Shown here piece by piece: positions 16,610 to 26,334 of a stretch of DNA of 64,000 nucleotides. Made by a program: the position numbers and the translations under genes. Location of the stretch: contig CAXUHB010000005.1 of the NCBI GenBank assembly GCA_964250755.1, positions 1 to 64,000 on the forward strand, given 5' to 3'. The notes under the pieces are model-generated. The model was not told where the DNA came from and searched no databases. It was given only the letters and a program-made list of their open reading frames with translations. How positions within the stretch are numbered: the stretch's first letter is position 1; every line of letters starts with the position of its first letter. The stretch comes from DASWOJ01 sp964250755. Its GTDB lineage: Bacteria > Pseudomonadota > Alphaproteobacteria > Acetobacterales > Acetobacteraceae.

Positions 16610-18019
16610 CTAGCTTTCCACCTCAGCCGCCCCTTGCCCGGCAACCCGTCCCAGCGTGACCGCCGTCAGCAGCCCGTTCCCGGACAGGTAGCCCTCCGCC
16701 CGCGGCCCCGACACGCCGCACGCCGCGCCGCCCGCCGCGAACAGCCCCGGCACCGCCGACCCGTCCGGACGCAGCACCCGGGCCGCCGCGTCCACCACCA
16801 GCCCGCCCTGCGTGTGGAACAGCGCGCCCGTCACCCGGATGGCGCAGTAGGGCGCCGCCAAGGCCGCCTGCCCGGCGAAGCACCGGCCGAACCGGTCCGT
16901 CCCGCCCGATGCCTTCAACGCCTCGGCCTCCGCCACATCCTCCTCCAGCGCCGCCGCCGGCACCCCCATGCGCCCGGCCAGTGCCGCCATGCTGTCCGCC
17001 ACCACCACCACGCCCAGCCGCTCCGCGCTGCGGAAGTCCTCGAACTGCCGCGCAATCCCGCCGATCCGCGCGTCGAACACGGTCCACGCGATCCCGCCGG
17101 GCTGCCGCAGCACCTGCGCCGCCTGCTCGGAGTAGCCGTGCGACTCGTCCGAGAACCGGCGTCCCTGCAGGTTCACCTGCACGCCCCCGGCGGTGATCGT
17201 CGCCCAGGTCACCAGGATGCCGGCGGGATGCGCGACGGAGCCGTGGCCCTGGTGCCCGGACAGGTCCCGCTCCGCCGCGCCCAGCGCCCGGCCCCACAGC
17301 AGCGCGTCACCTTGGTTGCCGGGATGGCCGAAGTACAGGGCGTCCGCCATCTCCGGGATGTGCGCCCGCACCAGCGCGGGGTTGCCGCCGTAGCCGTTGC
17401 AGGCCAGCACCAGCGCGCCACATCCCACTGCCTCCCGCCCGCCATCCGGGCGCACGTAGTCCGCGCCGCGCACCGCGCCGTCCCGCACCCGCAGCCCGGT
17501 CACGTGCGCGCCGCACAGAACAGTGACATCGGCGGCCTCCGCGGCGGAGCGCAGCGCGTCCATCAGCGCCGCGCCGGACCGGTTGGGCAGCCCGTGCATC
17601 CGGTGCGCGCCGTGCCCGGGGTAGCTGAAGTCGGTGATGACCGAGAAGGGCAATCCATGCCGCCCATGCAGCCACTCCAGCGCCGGCCCAGCCCCATGCG
17701 CCGCGGCATGGACCAGAATGGGATCGGCGGCCCCGCCCGACTTGGCAAGGATGTCCGCGGCGAACGCCGCCGGGCTGTCGGTGATCCCCGCCGCCGCTTG
17801 CCACCGCGTCCCGGCCGCCGGGATCAGCCCGGCGGACAGCGCGGTGGAGCCGCGGGGCAGCGGGTCGCGCTCCAGCACCAGCACCTCGGCCCCGGCCTCC
17901 CGCGCAGCAAGCGCCGCCACCAGCCCCGCGGCCCCGGCGCCCACGATGACGACGGGGACGTGGGGAATGGGAACGTGGGGAGTGTCATCGCCGGGCGCGT
18001 CAGCGGGCATGGCCGTCAC
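16610..18019 (-). CDS. FAD-dependent oxidoreductase, fumarate reductase flavoprotein-like
   Basis: A 469-residue flavoprotein of the FAD-binding family 2 (succinate dehydrogenase/fumarate reductase, KstD, tricarballylate dehydrogenase group). The dinucleotide-binding fold is at residues 23-45 (VVIVGAGAAGLVAALAAREAG, with an acidic strand end in LVLERD). A capping domain follows, and the C-terminal FAD segment is GLFAAGGAACGVSGPRAEGY ... GNGLLTAVTLGR. No signal peptide is evident, so it is cytoplasmic. Its start overlaps the end of the iclR gene by 20 bases, so both belong to one leftward transcript facing the glyoxylate operon; an oxidised two- to four-carbon acid is a plausible substrate, but this is inference from context. 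Confidence 0.88.
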   Translation of the reverse strand: MTAMPADAPGDDTPHVPIPHVPVVIVGAGAAGLVAALAAREAGAEVLVLERDPLPRGSTALSAGLIPAAGTRWQAAAGITDSPAAFAADILAKSGGAADPILVHAAAHGAGPALEWLHGRHGLPFSVITDFSYPGHGAHRMHGLPNRSGAALMDALRSAAEAADVTVLCGAHVTGLRVRDGAVRGADYVRPDGGREAVGCGALVLACNGYGGNPALVRAHIPEMADALYFGHPGNQGDALLWGRALGAAERDLSGHQGHGSVAHPAGILVTWATITAGGVQVNLQGRRFSDESHGYSEQAAQVLRQPGGIAWTVFDARIGGIARQFEDFRSAERLGVVVVADSMAALAGRMGVPAAALEEDVAEAEALKASGGTDRFGRCFAGQAALAAPYCAIRVTGALFHTQGGLVVDAAARVLRPDGSAVPGLFAAGGAACGVSGPRAEGYLSGNGLLTAVTLGRVAGQGAAEVES

Positions 18020-18836
18020 GCCATGCCGGCAGCGCCCCGCCCAGTTGCGCCGTCACCGCGTCGGCCCGGCGGCGCACCAGGTCGCCCAGCAGCGGTATCC
18101 GCTCATCGGGGATGCGCGCCATCGGGCCGGACAGGGACACCGCGCCCAGCGGGTCCGCCACCTCGTTGAAGACCACCGCAGCGATGCAGCGCAGCCCCAC
18201 TGCGTGCTCCTCGTCGTCCACCGCGTAGCCGCGGGCGCGGGCGGCTGCCAGGTCCGCCCGCAGGGCCGGGGTGGTGGTGATGGTCTTGACCGTGACCCGC
18301 GCCAGCCCGTGCCGGTGCAGCACCCGCGCCAGCTCCGCATCCGTCATGGCCGACAGCAGCGCCTTGCCGACGGAGGAGCAATGCAGCGGCACCCGCCCGC
18401 CCGGGCGCGCAAAGGCGCGCATCATCTGCCGGCACTCCACCTGGGACAGATAGACCGCCTCCCCGCCGTCCTCCACGGCCAGGTTCACGGTCTCCTCCCC
18501 CTCCTCCATCAGCGCGCGCATGTGCGGGCGGGCCGCGCCGACCAGGCTGCGCGTGCGCAGGAAGCCGGTGCCGGCCACGAAGGCCTGCACGCCCACCGAC
18601 CACAGCTTGCGCTCGGCGTCGAACTGCACGTAGCGCTCCTGTTCGAGCGTCGTCAGCAGCCGGTGCGCGGTGGACGGGGACAGCCCGACCTGCTGCGCGA
18701 CCTCCGTCAGCGTCGTGCCCTCATGTCCCGCAGCGAGGCGGTTGAGGATGGACATGGCGCGGACGAGGGACTGGACCTGGTCCGACCGTTCCGCCGGAGG
18801 GCGGGCAGGCTTGGGGGCGGGACGTGGGGCGCGCAT
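18000..18836 (-). CDS. IclR-family regulator of the glyoxylate operon
   Basis: A 278-residue regulator with an N-terminal winged helix-turn-helix (SLVRAMSILNRLAAGHEGTTLTEVAQQVGLSPSTAHRLLTTLE, about residues 24-70) and the C-terminal IclR effector domain (CSSVGKALLSAM, GYAVDDEEHAVGLRCIAAVVF). IclR relatives such as AllR bind glyoxylate and control gcl. It is divergently placed 200 bases from gcl, and its last bases overlap the flavoprotein gene. I chose the ATG at 18836, with GGAG six bases upstream; a GTG at 18848 touches a large palindrome and has no ribosome site. A 51-base hairpin of repeat family A lies in its presumed leader. Confidence 0.9.
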   Translation of the reverse strand: MRAPRPAPKPARPPAERSDQVQSLVRAMSILNRLAAGHEGTTLTEVAQQVGLSPSTAHRLLTTLEQERYVQFDAERKLWSVGVQAFVAGTGFLRTRSLVGAARPHMRALMEEGEETVNLAVEDGGEAVYLSQVECRQMMRAFARPGGRVPLHCSSVGKALLSAMTDAELARVLHRHGLARVTVKTITTTPALRADLAAARARGYAVDDEEHAVGLRCIAAVVFNEVADPLGAVSLSGPMARIPDERIPLLGDLVRRRADAVTAQLGGALPAWRDGHAR

Positions 18837-18848
18837 GGAGGTCTCCAC

Positions 18849-18899
18849 AGGGGCGTCCTGCTCCCTTTTCCTCCGGGAGAGGGAGCAGGACGCCCCTGT
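18849..18899. repeat. Family A palindrome, tight hairpin in the iclR leader
   Basis: ACAGGGGCGTCCTGCTCCCT and AGGGAGCAGGACGCCCCTGT face each other around a TTTTCCTCCGGGAG core, giving arms of about 25 bases with two mismatches. Unlike other family A copies, the flanks (ACAGGGGCGT) are also duplicated in inverse, so both halves of an inverted pair may have collapsed together. It starts 13 bases upstream of the iclR ATG. Confidence 0.85.
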
Positions 18900-18932
18900 C
18901 TAGCGTCGGATTCCACATTCAGCAATCAGCCA

Positions 18933-18959
18933 GCGCATTGTTCCAGAAGGAAAATGCGC
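18933..18959. promoter_or_regulatory. Candidate IclR operator between iclR and gcl
   Basis: GCGCATTGTTCC (18933-18944) and GGAAAATGCGC (18949-18959) form an imperfect inverted repeat with inner TTCC/GGAA half-sites. It lies about 95 bases before the gcl ATG in the divergent intergenic region, the expected place for an IclR-type site. Assignment is inference. Confidence 0.5.
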
Positions 18960-19053
18960 TGCTGTTTCCACATCCCGGGAACGCTTGCGAAACCTCTGGC
19001 AATCCCCGGCCCGATCCGCGAAGGTCATCCCCAACGAAACCGGAGGACGCCCC

Positions 19054-20883
<1,830 letters not shown>

Positions 20884-21045
20884 CTGCCTGCTCCCGTTCC
20901 CTCCGGGAGAGGGCCGGGGCGAGGGGTCTTGGCTGCGGAGCGTGGCACCTGCCGTGCGGCCGAAGCGCGGCCTTGCTTCGAACGGGCCAACGCCGCAAGA
21001 CCCTCTCACCCCGACCCTCTCCCGGAGGGTGAGGGAGCAGCAAGC
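20884..21045. repeat. Family A inverted pair between gcl and hyi
   Basis: Left unit CTCCCGTTCCCTCCGGGAGA... (20884-20926) and right unit TCACCCCGACCCTCTCCCGG... (21001-21045) are inverted copies separated by about 75 bases. The pair fills most of the 190-base gap inside the operon. Confidence 0.85.
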
Positions 21046-21073
21046 GCTCTGCCCCATGACGCCGGAGTCCCAC

Positions 21074-21844
21074 ATGCCCAAGTTTGCCGCCAACCTGACG
21101 ATGCTGTTCACCGAACTGCCCTTCCTCGACCGCTTCACCGCGGCCTCCAAGGCCGGGTTCAAGGCCGTCGAGTTCCTGTTCCCCTATGACCACCCCGCGC
21201 AGACGGTCGCGGACGCCGCCAAGGCTGCGGGCGTGCAGGTCGTGCTGCACAACCTGCCCGCCGGCAACTGGGCCGGGGGGGAGCGCGGGGTCGCCTGCCT
21301 GCCGGACCGGGTGGAGGAGTTCCGCGCCGGGGTCGCCCGCGCCATCGAGTATGCGCACGCGCTGGGCGCCCCGCAGCTCAACTGCCTGGCCGGGCTGGCT
21401 GCGCCAGACGACGCGGCGGCGCACCGCACGCTGGTCGAGAACCTGCGTTTCGCCGGGGACGCGCTGCACAAGGCTGGCATCGGGCTGTTGCTGGAGCCGG
21501 TGAACACCCGCGACGTGCCCGGCTTCTTCGTCAGCCGCACCGCGCCCGCCCTGGCCATCTTGGACGAGGCCGCGCATCCCAACATCAAGCTGCAGTACGA
21601 CATCTACCATGCCCAGGTGATGGAGGGCGACCTGCTGCCGACCATCGAGCGCCATCTGGCCCGCATCGGCCACATGCAGGTCGCCGACAACCCCAGACGG
21701 CACGAGCCCGGCACGGGGGAGATCAACTACCCCTACGTGTTCCGCCGCCTGGACGAACTGGGCTATGCCGGCTGGATCGGCTGCGAGTACAAGCCCTCCG
21801 CCGCCGGGTTGGGCTGGATGGCGCCGTATGGGGATGCGGCGTAG
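21074..21844 (+). CDS. hyi: Hydroxypyruvate isomerase
   Basis: A 256-residue xylose-isomerase-like TIM barrel that interconverts hydroxypyruvate and tartronate semialdehyde. It opens with MPKFAANLTMLFTELPFLDRF and carries LLLEPVNTRDVPGFF, QYDIYHAQVMEGDL and HMQVADNPRRHEPGTGEINY, which hold the expected Glu/Asp/His metal ligands. The ATG at 21074 has GGAG six bases upstream. Position between gcl and the tartronate semialdehyde reductase gene supports the assignment over other sugar-phosphate isomerases of this fold. Confidence 0.94.
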   Translation: MPKFAANLTMLFTELPFLDRFTAASKAGFKAVEFLFPYDHPAQTVADAAKAAGVQVVLHNLPAGNWAGGERGVACLPDRVEEFRAGVARAIEYAHALGAPQLNCLAGLAAPDDAAAHRTLVENLRFAGDALHKAGIGLLLEPVNTRDVPGFFVSRTAPALAILDEAAHPNIKLQYDIYHAQVMEGDLLPTIERHLARIGHMQVADNPRRHEPGTGEINYPYVFRRLDELGYAGWIGCEYKPSAAGLGWMAPYGDAA

Positions 21845-21864
21845 GCGGCATCGACCAGTCCCAC

Positions 21865-21966
21865 CGTCATTGCGAGCCGCCCTCGCGGCGTGGCAATCCA
21901 GAGGCCGACAGCACGGCCCCTGCTGCCACTCCCCTTTGCCGCGTCGCTGCGCTCCTTGCAATGACG
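21865..21966. repeat. Repeat family B, complete copy between hyi and glxR
   Basis: Starts CGTCATTGCGAGCCGCCCTCG and ends CTCCTTGCAATGACG; the 12-base ends are inverted repeats with one mismatch, about 102 bases overall. Interior has GGCAATCCAGAGGCCG, conserved in other copies. Confidence 0.85.
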
Positions 21967-22016
21967 CGGCCTGTTCGTAACCATCTTCCGAAACTTACCG
22001 AAAGGCCTTCGTCCTT

Positions 22017-22928
22017 ATGAGCAACATCGGTTTCATCGGCCTGGGCATCATGGGCCGCCCCATGGCGGGGCACCTGCTGGCGGGCGGGCACAGCCTGTTC
22101 GTGCATACCCGCTCCGCCGTGCCGCAGAGCCTGCTGGACGCCGGCGCCACCGCCTGCGCCAGCGGGGCCGAGGTCGCGCGCCATGCGGACATCGTCATCA
22201 CCATGCTGCCCGACACCCCGGACGTGGAGAAGGTGCTGTTCGGACCAGGCGGCGTGGCCGAGGGGCTGACGCCGGGCAAGACGGTGGTGGACATGAGCAG
22301 CATCTCGCCCATCGCCACCAAGGACATGGCGGCCCGCATCAACGCCCACGGCTGCGACTACCTGGACGCCCCGGTGTCCGGCGGCGAGGTCGGCGCCAAG
22401 GCCGCCAGCCTGACCATCATGGTGGGCGGGCCGGAGGCGGCGTTCGCCCGGGTGGAGCCGGTGTTCAAGCTGATGGGCAAGAACGTCACCCTGGTCGGCG
22501 GCAACGGCGACGGCCAGACCACGAAGGTCGCCAACCAAATCATCGTGGCCCTGACCATCGAGGCCGTGGCCGAGGGTTTGCTGTTCGCCTCGAAGGCGGG
22601 CGCCGACCCGTCCAAGGTGCGCCAGGCGCTGATGGGCGGGCTGGCGACGTCCCGCATCCTGGAAATTCACGGGGAGCGCATGATCAAGCGCACATTCGAC
22701 CCGGGCTTCCGGATCGAGCTGCACCAGAAGGACCTGAACCTCGCCCTGTCCGGCGCCCGCAGCCTGGGCGTCAGCCTGCCCAACACCGCAACCTGCCAGG
22801 AGTTGTTCAACGCCGCCTCTGCCGCAGGCGGGGCGGCGTGGGACCACTCCGGGATGGTGCGCGTTCTGGAGATGCTGGCGCACCACGAAGTCGGGCAGAA
22901 CCAGCGCGTGAAGGCCGCCGCGGAGTAG
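22017..22928 (+). CDS. glxR: 2-hydroxy-3-oxopropionate reductase (tartronate semialdehyde reductase)
   Basis: A 303-residue beta-hydroxyacid dehydrogenase that reduces tartronate semialdehyde to D-glycerate with NAD(P)H. The N-terminal Rossmann motif is GFIGLGIMGRPMAGHLL; the substrate-binding signature is YLDAPVSGGEVGAKA; the catalytic Lys lies in TTKVANQIIVALTIEAVAEG (about residue 170). Length and motifs match GlxR/GarR. It is the third gene of the gcl-hyi-glxR set and completes conversion of glyoxylate to glycerate; no glycerate kinase gene follows, so that step must be encoded elsewhere. Confidence 0.95.
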   Translation: MSNIGFIGLGIMGRPMAGHLLAGGHSLFVHTRSAVPQSLLDAGATACASGAEVARHADIVITMLPDTPDVEKVLFGPGGVAEGLTPGKTVVDMSSISPIATKDMAARINAHGCDYLDAPVSGGEVGAKAASLTIMVGGPEAAFARVEPVFKLMGKNVTLVGGNGDGQTTKVANQIIVALTIEAVAEGLLFASKAGADPSKVRQALMGGLATSRILEIHGERMIKRTFDPGFRIELHQKDLNLALSGARSLGVSLPNTATCQELFNAASAAGGAAWDHSGMVRVLEMLAHHEVGQNQRVKAAAE

Positions 22929-22929
22929 C

Positions 22930-23099
22930 TCTCTGCTCCCTCTCCCTCCGGGAGAGGGTCGGGGTGAGGGGGGCCGCCAACACCAAGGCTGGCAATCTAG
23001 AAAGCAAGCCCTACTGGTAGGCGAACTAAGCTAGAGCGGTCGAAGTGCTTGCGGCTTTCCTACCTCGACCCGCTCCCGGGGGGAGAGGGAGAAGCGTCC
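22930..23099. repeat. Family A inverted pair after glxR
   Basis: Left unit TGCTCCCTCTCCCTCCGGGA... (22930-22975) and a more decayed right unit CGACCCGCTCCCGGGGGGAG... (23061-23099). Placed between the convergent glxR and cytochrome c genes, where it may also act as a bidirectional terminator. Confidence 0.8.
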
Positions 23100-23122
23100 T
23101 CAATCCCCAGCAACTGTCTTTC

Positions 23123-24160
23123 CTAGTTCGGCAGCGGCAGGGGCTCCGCGGACAGCGAGCGCAGGTAGCTGATCACATCCGCCCGCACTTTCGGGTCGGC
23201 GATGCCTGCATAGCTCATCTTGGTGCCGGGGGCGTAGGCGCTGGGCTTCAGCAGCCACTTGTCCAGCTCGGCATACTCCCACTTGCCGCCCTTGGCCTTC
23301 AACGCGGCGGAGTAGGCGTAGCCGGCGGCGTGCGCCCCCTGCTCCGCGCCGACGACGCCGTACAGGTTGGGGCCGATGCCGTTGCGCCCGCCTTCGGCGA
23401 AGTTGTGGCAGGCGACGCAGCCCAGCCGGGCCGTGGCGGCCTTGCCGGCATCGGGGCTGGCAGAGGCCAGCAAGGCCACGGAGTCGTTGCCGGCTGCGGC
23501 GCCGGCTACGGCACCGGCAGGCGGCGGCGCCCCTGCGGCTTGGGTAGCGGCGGCCTGCTGCGGCGCGGCCGGGGCAGCGCCGGCGGGGGCCGTGGCGCTG
23601 GCGCTCTGGGCCGGAGCGGCGGGAAGCGGCAGCGGGTCGTGCGACAGGCTGCGGAGGTAGGCGATGATGTCCGCCCGCTTCTTGCCGTCCGACAGCCCGG
23701 CGTAGCTCATCTTGGTGCCGGGCGCGTAGGCGCTGGGCTTGATGAGCCAGGCATTCATCTCGTCGAAGCTCCAGTTGCCCGCCTTGCCCTTCAGGGCGGC
23801 GGAGTAGGCGTAGCCCTCCATGTGGCCGTGCGGCCCGCCCATCACGCCATACAGGTTGGGGCCGACGCCGGCCTTCCCGCCCTCGTTGAAGCTGTGGCAG
23901 GCCACGCAGCCCTGCGACTTCACCCCTGCCTCGCCCCGGCCCGCATCGGCGGAGGCCAGCAGCACCGCGATGGGCTGCTCCGGCTCCTGCTTGGCGGTGG
24001 CAACGGCGGCGGCGCCCTTCTCGGGCAAGTCAATCTTGATGGCCGTCTGCTGCAGCGGCTTCGGCTTCACCAGCGCGTCGGCAATCAGCCCGCTGCCCAT
24101 GAAGGCGATCCCCGCCATCAGCACTGCGGCGACCGCCTTGTTGACCTCCATGCTGCTCAT
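23123..24160 (-). CDS. Membrane-anchored di-haem cytochrome c with internal duplication
   Basis: A 345-residue c-type cytochrome. An uncleaved N-terminal helix (about residues 5-30, AVAAVLMAGIAFMGSGLI) anchors it as in CycM-type cytochromes, with the rest in the periplasm. Two class I cytochrome c domains follow, each with CVACH and a distal Met in KPSAYAPGTKMSYAG. The two halves are nearly copies and both end in a YLRSLS..PLPLP tail, joined by a long Ala/Pro/Gln linker, so the gene arose by internal duplication. It would carry electrons between the bc1 complex and an oxidase or, in a phototroph, the reaction centre. ATG 24160 was chosen for AAGGG six bases upstream; another Met lies three codons on. 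Confidence 0.9.
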   Translation of the reverse strand: MSSMEVNKAVAAVLMAGIAFMGSGLIADALVKPKPLQQTAIKIDLPEKGAAAVATAKQEPEQPIAVLLASADAGRGEAGVKSQGCVACHSFNEGGKAGVGPNLYGVMGGPHGHMEGYAYSAALKGKAGNWSFDEMNAWLIKPSAYAPGTKMSYAGLSDGKKRADIIAYLRSLSHDPLPLPAAPAQSASATAPAGAAPAAPQQAAATQAAGAPPPAGAVAGAAAGNDSVALLASASPDAGKAATARLGCVACHNFAEGGRNGIGPNLYGVVGAEQGAHAAGYAYSAALKAKGGKWEYAELDKWLLKPSAYAPGTKMSYAGIADPKVRADVISYLRSLSAEPLPLPN

Positions 24161-24532
24161 CTCAAGCCCTTCCCAAGCCGTGCGGCTGCTGCCAGCGCAC
24201 GGGATACACCACCTGCACCGCCCGGCAAATCCGGGCGGGCCGCGCATTGCAAGGCATTAAGGGTGGGTAGGGTTGCGTGCCGGTCAAGCCAAGCCGCCCT
24301 TAAACGGACGCAGGCGGTAGGGTTGGGCAGCAATCCATTGTTGCGCACCAGGCCCAGCCGCGCCTCCCGCATCGGGCTGGCTCCCGCCGCCTTTCCCACC
24401 ATCGTCCGCACAGGCCGGGGCCGTATCCCGACCTGACAGCCCCACCCTTGGCCCATCGCCGGGCGCTCAGCGGCTGTTGTCCGCCCCCCGCGGCCCGGCA
24501 TAGGCTCCCGCCACCCTTGAAGGATGGCGCCG
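24161..24532. other. Intergenic region, no gene seen
   Basis: About 370 bases between divergent genes (cytochrome c leftward, MAPEG remnant rightward). It presumably holds both promoters, but I find no convincing -35/-10 pair. Short related motifs GGTAGGGTTG occur twice (about 24267 and 24315). Confidence 0.5.
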
Positions 24533-24879
24533 ATGCTGCAGGTGGTCTCCTACTATGCCGCAGTGCTGGCGCCATTCTCCGTGTGGCTGTCATTCCGCGT
24601 GGTCGGGGTGCGCCGCTCGGCCACGCAGTCCCTGGGCGCCGGCGGCATGCCGGAACTGGAGCGCCGGATGCGAGTCCACGCCAACTTCGCCGGATATGTG
24701 CCCTTTGCCCTGCTGTTGGCCATGGCCAAACTGCGCGGGGTCTAGGCCGCTGCGCCCATGCCCGAGGCGTATCGCGGACGCCGGAGGTGTTCCGCTTCCG
24801 CGTCGGCAGGATGGCTGCAACTTTCGCCACCCTGATCTGCGCCGCCGCGGCACTCCTGCTCAGCCTAGGGCTGCGCTAA
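24533..24879 (+). pseudogene. MAPEG-family membrane protein, frameshifted and internally deleted
   Basis: The first 70 codons from the ATG at 24533 read as the N-terminal half of a MAPEG protein (VWLSFRVVGVRRSATQSLGAGG, ELERRMRVHANFAGYVPFALLLAMAKLRG) and end at a stop at 24745. The expected C-terminal part (ARGVSRTPEVFRFRVGRMAATFATL, then a hydrophobic helix) continues at once but in another frame, to 24879. About 15-20 residues of the third helix region are also missing. A deletion that shifted the frame explains both. Intact members have about 130 residues with four helices and act as membrane glutathione transferases or peroxidases. A genuine 70-residue product is possible but would lack half the fold. 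Confidence 0.75.
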
Positions 24880-24926
24880 GGGTGGCAGGCCGGGGGACCG
24901 TGGAGGACCCCCGGCCCCCTTCGCCC

Positions 24927-26096
24927 CTACGGCTTCAGCACCACCTTGATGCAGCCGTCCTTCTTGTCCCGGAAGGTCTCGTACAGCCCCGGGCCGTCCT
25001 CCAGCTTCGCCCGATGCGTAATCACGAAGGACGGGTCGATCTTCCCTTCCTCGATCCAGCGCAGCAGCTTCGGCAGGTAGTGCTGCACCGAGGTCTGGGA
25101 CATTTTGAAGGTCAGGCCGCGGTTCATGGCGCTGCCCATCGGGATCTTGTCCAACAGGCCGCCATAGACGCCGATGACGGACACGATGCCGAAGTTGCGG
25201 GTGTTGGTGATGCACTGCCGCAGCACGTGCGGGCGGTCGGTGCCCAGGAACGTCGCCATCTTCACGCGGTCAACCACGCTGTCGAAGCTGGCGGTGCCGT
25301 GCGCCTCGGTCCCCACGGCGTCAATGCAGGCGTCCGCGCCGCGCCCGTGGGTCAGCTCCTGGATGCGGTCGTAAACATCCTCCTGCATGAAGTCTATCGT
25401 GATGGCCCCGGCGTCCCGGGCCATCTGCAAGCGCTCCGGCACGGTGTCTATCGCGATCACCCGCTCGGCGCCCAGCAGGAAGGCGCTGCGTATGCTGAAC
25501 TGCGCGACGGGGCCGCAGCCGAACACGGCAATGGTCTCCCCGCCTTTGATCTCGCAGAACTCGGCGCCCATGTAGCCCGTCGGGAAGATGTCGGACAGGA
25601 ACAGCGCCTGCTCGTCGCTGATGCCATTGGGGATGATGGCCGGGCCGACGTCGGCGTAGGGCACGCGCAGATACTCGGCTTGCCCGCCGGGATAGCCGCC
25701 CAACAGGTGCGAATAGCCGAACAACCCGGCCGGCGAGTGACCCCAGAGCTTCGCCGCCGCCTCCGCATTGGGGTTGCTGCGCTCGCAGCCGGAGAAGTAG
25801 CCGCGGGTGCAGAAGAAGCATTCGCCGCAGGAGATGGTGAAGGGCACGACCACGCGGTCGCCGACCTTCAGCTTCTTGTTGTCGCGGCCGACCTCCATCA
25901 CCTCGCCCATCGCCTCGTGGCCGATGATGTCGCCCTTTTCCATGCTGGGCATCACGCCGTCGTACAGGTGCAGGTCGCTGCCGCATATGGCGCAGGCCGT
26001 GACCTTGATGATGGCGTCGCGGCCATCCTGTATCTTCGGGTCCGGCACGGTCTCGCACCGCATGTCGCCTTTGCCGTGCCAGGTGAGTGCCTTCAT
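24927..26096 (-). CDS. Zinc-dependent alcohol dehydrogenase
   Basis: A 389-residue medium-chain dehydrogenase. The catalytic zinc site uses Cys in ACAICGSDLH and His in IIGHEAMGEV; the structural zinc site is the four-Cys loop SCGECFFCTRGYFSGC. The NAD-binding fold has AVFGCGPVAQFS, and VIAIDTVPERL places an acidic residue that favours NAD. The stretch after the structural site (AAAKLWGHSPAGLFGYSHL) resembles the subgroup often annotated as glutathione-independent formaldehyde dehydrogenase-like or threonine dehydrogenase-like; substrate is uncertain. I take ATG 26096 (MKALTWHGKGDMR), the universal start of this subgroup. It converges on the MAPEG remnant and diverges from the methyltransferase gene. 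Confidence 0.92.
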   Translation of the reverse strand: MKALTWHGKGDMRCETVPDPKIQDGRDAIIKVTACAICGSDLHLYDGVMPSMEKGDIIGHEAMGEVMEVGRDNKKLKVGDRVVVPFTISCGECFFCTRGYFSGCERSNPNAEAAAKLWGHSPAGLFGYSHLLGGYPGGQAEYLRVPYADVGPAIIPNGISDEQALFLSDIFPTGYMGAEFCEIKGGETIAVFGCGPVAQFSIRSAFLLGAERVIAIDTVPERLQMARDAGAITIDFMQEDVYDRIQELTHGRGADACIDAVGTEAHGTASFDSVVDRVKMATFLGTDRPHVLRQCITNTRNFGIVSVIGVYGGLLDKIPMGSAMNRGLTFKMSQTSVQHYLPKLLRWIEEGKIDPSFVITHRAKLEDGPGLYETFRDKKDGCIKVVLKP

Positions 26097-26334
26097 GTGC
26101 CGCGTCCTTGTCGCTGGGGTGCGGCGTCGTGAACGGCAGGGGCGGCAGGGGGTTCGGCGAGGTCGCAGGGGTGTGATGGGGCGGCATCGAGATGCTGGAG
26201 GCCATTGCGGCCTGCCGGATGCCGGCATTCTGCGCCCACCCTCCTGCGCCCTCTCTCCTGCATCGGCACCGCGTCGGACCCCGCCTCATCCAAACCGCTT
26301 GACCCCCGCCCCCCAACAAATGGAAGCCTCCGCC

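Noticed and set aside
20884..23099. Repeated palindromes considered as a CRISPR array
   Set aside because: Units alternate in orientation, spacing is irregular, and no cas genes are present.
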